DNA of 64,000 nt, taken from the NCBI RefSeq assembly GCF_000764305.2, contig NW_025944327.1, positions 310,001 to 374,000 on the forward strand, written 5' to 3'. Positions 62,101-64,000 of the stretch are shown piece after piece. Numbering within the stretch: position 1 is the stretch's first letter; each line of letters opens with the position of its first letter. The notes under the pieces were generated by a model, which was given only the letters and a program-made list of their open reading frames with translations, did no database searches and had not been told where the DNA came from. The translations under genes and the position numbers were made by a program. The stretch comes from Hyalella azteca. Lineage: Eukaryota > Arthropoda > Malacostraca > Amphipoda > Hyalellidae.

Positions 62101-62968
62101 AACACTCTTGCATTGCGTGTACGNGCCCCACGATCGCCCCAAGCTCGACGGGTATTTCACAAGATTCTCTTTCGGCGCTTATTTCGCTCCGGCAACCGGA
62201 ACCTAAAGCGGACATAGAGCTTCTAATTTACACCGCAAAAAGAATTTGGGGCGACCCTGAGCCAGCGGCTGACAGGCATCCAAGTTTTGATAGGGTCACC
62301 TTGGCAAAAAATTGACTCACCTATAACAGCTTTGACTACACACTCGCAACTTATGATGTAATTCACCTAGAAGCCGGAGGTGTTGTCGAGGAGACAGCGG
62401 AACCTGGTGGTGAAATCCAGCACGGACTATACTTCTAGAACTCACCAAGAAGCCGGAGGTGTTGTCAAGGAGGCAACGAAACTTTACGGTGAATTTCCTC
62501 ACGGATTATATCCCTAGAACTAACCAAGAAGCCGGAGGTGTTGTCGAGGAGACAGCGAAACCTGAGGGTGAAGTCCAGCACGGATTATATTCCTAGAACT
62601 CACCAAGAAGCCGGAGGTATGGTCGAGGAGGCAGCGGAACCTGAGGGTGAAGTCCAGCACGGATTATATTCCTAGAACTCACCAAGAAGCCGGAGGTATG
62701 GTCGAGGAGGCAGCTATACTTGACGGTGAATTTCCTCACGGATTATATCCTTAGAACTCACCAAGAAGCCGGAGGTGTTGTCGAGGAGGCAGCGGAACCT
62801 GACGGTGAAGTTCCTCTCGAGCGCCTGTTGGTCGCCGCGCAAGATGTCCTGCAGGGTGGCGTTCGCCTGGTCCGCGGGCAGTTGGGAGTTCCACATGAGC
62901 TGTCGCTGCAACTCTTCCCGGTCCTCTGAATGTACCAGCTCGTACACGCTCTGGTGTACGATGTCGCT
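37085..62968 (-). CDS. ss: spineless / aryl hydrocarbon receptor homologue, 3' part (six exons)
   Basis: bHLH-PAS transcription factor of the AHR class. The Drosophila orthologue specifies antennal, distal leg and sensory identities and acts in the nucleus with Tango/ARNT. Exons in gene order: A 62968-62762, B 54868-54678, C 48276-48170, D 40719-40578, E 39752-39642, F 38165-37085. All borders are GT/AG and in phase, giving 612 residues to the stop. PAS-A (second half) covers exons A-B, and PAS-B covers exons B-E. The block MSRRYKTHLRDFLSTCRSKR opens exon F, followed by a long Ser/Thr/Pro/Tyr-rich tail ending YHHPYHHAYPSAQ. Identifying matches include RCLLDNTSGFL, LALFAVCTPFGPPSLLELPQ and GASGMIAYRLLTRDGSW. 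The bHLH and first half of PAS-A are outside the window. Intron sizes are 1-8 kb. Confidence 0.95.
39404..39665 (-). repeat. 105-bp array made of the spineless exon E end plus donor
   Basis: Three copies at exact 105-base spacing. The true border is at 39642; copies have borders at 39537 and 39432. Each carries TGTGACAGCGAG-type exon sequence and keeps the donor GTACG. The sequence upstream of the exon edge in the copies is intronic (AAGTCATACCTC), so only about 30 exon bases were copied. Confidence 0.92.
39642..39752 (-). CDS. ss: spineless exon E
   Basis: Encodes MEEEGRDLLGKRTMDFKVSY, then LDPGLTQSYLCDSELPQL (human AHR: TDEEGTEHLRKR). Acceptor TATTTCAG; the donor CT|GTACGT is the only nearby one that keeps exon F in frame. 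Two further copies of its 3' edge with donor follow in the intron. Confidence 0.92.
39968..40215 (-). mobile_element. SINE-like copy split by an insertion
   Basis: Minus-strand start near 40205 has GTGGCCCAGTGGTTACAGTTC (box A-like). The body TTTCTGGTCAGAATCGGC and GGCGGTTAAGCA near 40020-39985 matches the copy at 22660. Between them are about 140 bases that include the twice-occurring TATTATCAAAAC, not present in the other copy, so another element seems to have inserted into it. It lies in the spineless intron E-D. Confidence 0.6.
40216..40580 (-). repeat. 22-41-bp array carrying the spineless exon D end plus donor
   Basis: Mixed units. Longer ones contain CCCCCTCAT|GTGAGAACTG (exon D end plus donor; copies near 40222, 40263, 40303 and 40390). 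Shorter ones are CAGTTCCTACAGTTCTCACAAG, where GTGAGAACTG is kept but the exon part lost. The true junction, at 40578, is the right-most member. Confidence 0.9.
40578..40719 (-). CDS. ss: spineless exon D (PAS-B end)
   Basis: Encodes LKTGASGMIAYRLLTRDGSW, QWLQTSSRLVYKNSKPDF and IICTHRPLM. Human AHR has KTGESGMIVFRLLTKNNRW and ARLLYKNGRPDYIIVTQRPL. Donor AT|GTGAGA; read-through gives TGA immediately. Both edges are duplicated in the flanking introns. Confidence 0.96.
40717..40957 (-). repeat. About 119-bp tandem pair carrying the spineless exon D acceptor
   Basis: Two copies starting at the exon D 5' edge. The second has CAG|TTCTG at 40838, matching the true border at 40719. The remainder (AGGATATGAAGATATTTGAT and TTTTATTTAATACTA) is intron. 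Only the first few exon bases are copied. Confidence 0.88.
42490..42521. repeat. TA dinucleotide microsatellite
   Basis: Run of TATATATATG(TA)n in an AT-rich stretch. Confidence 0.85.
43640..43715. repeat. 38-bp tandem pair
   Basis: Two copies of GAAGCTTCATATTAACTTATT plus ACAAATGACTC(G/A)TATG, with two differences. Confidence 0.88.
47700..48168. repeat. Minisatellite next to the spineless exon C donor
   Basis: Units of about 20 and 40 bases around GAGGTCACTCTTATGATA, ending one unit away from the exon C donor at 48170. The last unit reads GAGGTCATGACACTCACG, where CACTCAC is the donor. Open frames here (for example 47909-48298) are repeat translations. Confidence 0.85.
48170..48276 (-). 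CDS. ss: spineless exon C (PAS-B core)
   Basis: Encodes GKLLLGYSDLELANKGGYDL and VHYDDLAYVACAHQE. Human AHR has [22 protein letters not shown] here. Acceptor CCAACAG, donor C|GTGAGT; it joins in phase to exon D. It lies between two minisatellites, and the assembly near it is damaged (adapters at 48536). Confidence 0.95.
48296..48535. repeat. About 27-bp minisatellite, left part
   Basis: Units of AATAATGGGGCCGTGAACAG plus GGAGGA, starting just outside the exon C acceptor (GGGGAACAGGTGCGTGAACAGG). The array is interrupted by an adapter at 48536 and resumes at 49408; the two parts belong together. Confidence 0.92.
48536..48573. other. Nextera mate-pair junction adapter (artefact)
   Basis: CTGTCTCTTATACACATCT followed directly by its reverse complement AGATGTGTATAAGAGACAG. 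These are Tn5 mosaic ends joined back to back, exactly the 38-base mate-pair junction adapter. It is library sequence, not genome. Confidence 0.98.
48574..49370. other. Artefactual second copy of 50994-51790 (797 bp)
   Basis: Every line I compared is identical to 50994-51790, and the block is bounded on both sides by junction adapter. It was most likely placed here by mate-pair chimeric reads. The real copy is the one at 50994, which runs on without adapter on both sides. Confidence 0.93.
49370..49407. other. Second Nextera mate-pair junction adapter (artefact)
   Basis: Same 38-base palindromic adapter, with its last base changed or trimmed (GAGACAA). Its minus-strand translation is the familiar VSYTHLDVYKRQ. 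Confidence 0.97.
49408..50212. repeat. 27-bp minisatellite, main part
   Basis: About thirty units of AATAATGGGGCCGTGAACAG plus GGAGAA. The period is 27 bases, so frames of 289-300 codons stay open on the minus strand (repeating SPCSRPHYF). It continues the array at 48296-48535. Confidence 0.95.
50576..50706. repeat. About 19-bp GTACAGTCACATTCACA repeat
   Basis: Seven loose copies of TTGTACAGTCACATTCACA. No coding sense. Confidence 0.8.
50994..51790. other. Genuine locus of the artefactually duplicated block
   Basis: Intron sequence of spineless containing overlapping TATGCATA-type runs (51215-51310) and a short GC-richer part (51370-51450). Its exact duplicate is at 48574-49370. Confidence 0.85.
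51791..54677. other. spineless intron between exons B and C, right part
   Basis: AT-rich sequence without recognisable genes. The only structure seen is the microsatellite next to exon B. Confidence 0.7.
54528..54642. repeat. TATTGTATTGTCTTG microsatellite
   Basis: Imperfect 5- and 10-base units (TTGTA, TTGTC) ending 36 bases from the exon B donor. Confidence 0.88.
54678..54868 (-). CDS. ss: spineless exon B (end of PAS-A, start of PAS-B)
   Basis: Encodes RLDIRGRVKVLVGQNRKTEE, LALFAVCTPFGPPSLLELPQ and YKSKHKLDLSLVSMDQR. The human AHR counterpart is LALFAIATPLQPPSILEI and RTKHKLDF. Acceptor GGCCAG, donor AG|GTCAGG; the final Arg codon is split with exon C. Confidence 0.96.
55210..55625. repeat. 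48-bp minisatellite with self-complementary unit
   Basis: Eight to nine copies. Each unit has GCTGCTACATCATTTGATGT, then a spacer and GGCATCAGTAGCAGGGATGCC. Both ACATCA-TTTGATGT and GCTGCTAC/GTAGCAG can pair. The period is a multiple of three, so both strands have repeat frames (85 and 123 codons), neither gene-like. Confidence 0.93.
56180..56355. repeat. 16-20-bp TATTACATTGA repeat
   Basis: Nine or so loose copies of CAGTATTACATTGA(C/T)CTTA. Confidence 0.75.
57483..57925. repeat. 23-25-bp AATGTTACGGTACTG repeat
   Basis: About seventeen degenerate copies of CAATGTTACGGTACTGCC. Short frames in it are not genes. Confidence 0.88.
57926..61219. other. spineless intron between exons A and B, middle part
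   Basis: AT-rich; no gene, RNA or transposon ends that I can support. Confidence 0.65.
61225..61400. repeat. ATGTTGGTTCT repeat
   Basis: Three diverged copies (about 60-70 bases apart) of a unit including GATCATGTTGGTTCT, GGTTCTGC and CAAAACA. Confidence 0.65.
62124..62124. other. Single ambiguous base (N)
   Basis: The only N in the window, in a GC-richer patch (about 61990-62310). A plus-strand frame of 90 codons crosses it but resembles nothing known to me. The N may mark a polished or joined position. Confidence 0.9.
62340..62790 (-). repeat. About 80-bp array made of the spineless exon A end plus donor
   Basis: Five copies beyond the true junction (62762), with equivalent borders near 62680, 62600, 62523, 62441 and 62363. 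Each includes about 50 exon bases (ending CTCCGGCTTCTTG) and then the donor. GTGAGT is kept in three copies, altered to GTTAGT in the 62523 copy and to GTGAAT in the outermost. Copies differ at several positions. Confidence 0.93.
62762..62968 (-). CDS. ss: spineless exon A (PAS-A, second half)
   Basis: Encodes SDIVHQSVYELVHSEDREEL and ends FRCLLDNTSGFL (human AHR: VIHQSVYELIHTEDRAEF and RCLLDNSSGFL). 69 codons, phase 0 at both ends. Acceptor CCCTCAG, donor TTG|GTGAGT. The intron on each side carries tandem copies of the adjacent exon edge. The preceding exon is off the right side. Confidence 0.96.
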
Positions 62969-63180
62969 CTGAGGGTAGAGTGTATACTAATTAGTGTACT
63001 GTACCAGCTCGTACACGCTCTGGTGTACGATGTCGCTCTGGAGGTAGAGTGTACCAATTAGTGTACTGTGCTAGCTCCTACATGCTCTGGGGGTGCAGTG
63101 TCCTAATTAGTGTACTGTACCAGCCCTTGCACGCTCTGGGGGGTTCAGAGTACCAAGTTAATTAGTGTACTATGTACTGC
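62925..63180 (-). repeat. 60-70-bp array carrying the spineless exon A acceptor and 5' edge
   Basis: The true border is at 62968. The next copy has an intact acceptor (CCTCCAG|AGCGACAT) at 63037 and repeats about 36 exon bases. Two more, increasingly decayed, copies follow around 63070-63180 (CTCTGGGGGGT). Confidence 0.9.
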
Positions 63181-64000
63181 ATCAGCTCGTAGAACAATTA
63201 TTAGCGTGAGATTGTTCCCTTAGAGGCGATTTATTATTTTTTTCGTCAATGCATTACAAAATATAGATAACAAAGAATTTGATAAAAGACAGAACGCTTT
63301 ATAACACGTGTTGTAGAATCACAAAAAAAAACTGACGAAGGCCTGAAACTTTGAAACATCTCTTGAACTTTAAACTTAAAAGATCTCTCAGCGTATGCGC
63401 TGGAATGAAGGTAAAATCAAAACGCTGGAGTTGCCGGCGCCGGTTGAGACTGCAAGGCGGCACGCGAGGCTTGACCGCGAGGTCACCGCTTCGGCCGTAA
63501 ATACGACCGTCATAAACTACCAAAGCCTTCATCTCGCGACGTATTTCAAAAGCACAGATGTAAAAGAATTGCACAAGCGAATATTACAATAAGAGAAATT
63601 CATGTTCTTATCAGCTGAGGCTATCACAAAGCGAAATTTTGAGACGCTCTTCGTGAGACGCGTTCGTGAAAAAGAAGGACGGTTAGCGCACTTTCTCAAT
63701 CAGTGATGGCAGTCCAACCTGGGTACAGAACAAACTCTGTTCATCCATGCATATTGCGGTGATTTTATATACGCATTTTTATACGTGGCCAGCAGACGCT
63801 CCACACAAAGCTCCAAAGGAGTTTGAAAGTTCTACGGCTATAATCTAATAAGGATATAGTCTGCAACTGGCTGGAGATTTCCCAAACTAAAGTTTTTTTC
63901 TGACTCGTGGATGTATCAGGTCGCCACTGTTTCCGTAACAGTAGTGTTCAAAGTTGGTGTGTGACGGATTTTGTCTCATTTTTATTTTTTTAATTAATCA
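63181..64000. other. spineless intron upstream of exon A (to window edge)
   Basis: No bHLH exon is present. A GC-richer patch at 63400-63530 has open frames on both strands (91 and 65 codons) with no recognisable motif. Confidence 0.6.

Noticed and set aside
62043..62315. 90-codon plus-strand frame across the N
   Set aside because: No family recognised, crosses an ambiguous base, antisense to spineless intron. Not supported as a gene.
63299..63592. Candidate upstream spineless exon (GC-richer patch)
   Set aside because: Neither strand gives bHLH or PAS-A sequence, so the missing N-terminal exons must lie further right.

Overview
This is a eukaryotic (arthropod) genomic window, AT-rich, with small exons in long introns, many minisatellites and several transposon remnants. 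Both genes have arthropod-type sequences, and a malacostracan crustacean (for example an amphipod) fits the intron size and repeat style. That placement is inference; there is no rRNA, mitochondrial or other diagnostic marker.

Two conserved genes lie head-to-tail on the minus strand. (1) Positions 312-22178 hold a complete CARM1/PRMT4 (arginine methyltransferase; Drosophila Art4) gene. I could rebuild 13 coding exons with GT/AG borders and consistent phase throughout, encoding 600 residues, close to the 608 of human CARM1. (2) Positions 37085-62968 hold the 3' part of spineless, the arthropod aryl-hydrocarbon-receptor orthologue: six exons encoding 612 residues from within PAS-A to the stop. 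The bHLH and first part of PAS-A must lie beyond the right edge. Both proteins act in the nucleus (a histone/coactivator methyltransferase and a bHLH-PAS transcription factor). Their adjacency does not itself imply a functional link.

Between the genes (22.2-37.1 kb) there is no convincing gene. That stretch holds a tRNA-derived SINE-like copy, a poly(A)-tailed retroposon, a purine-rich and a pyrimidine-rich minisatellite, and short tandem duplications. CARM1 intron 1 carries a 2.0-kb hAT-type element (8-bp target duplication with one mismatch) with a Tc1/mariner-type remnant nested inside it, and, further 5', an interleaved inverted repeat.

The most striking pattern is that many exons in both genes are bordered by tandem arrays whose unit is a copy of that exon's own edge together with its splice site: CARM1 exons 6, 7, 9, 10 and 13, and spineless exons A (both sides), D (both sides) and E. 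The copies have diverged from one another, so they are not simple assembly duplicates, and many keep a usable GT donor or AG acceptor. The result is rows of decoy splice sites beside real ones.

The assembly also contains a clear artefact. Two copies of the 38-bp Nextera mate-pair junction adapter, at 48536 and 49370, bracket a 797-bp segment that repeats 50994-51790, splitting one minisatellite array. Apparent long open frames there are adapter plus minisatellite translations, not genes. A single N sits at 62124.
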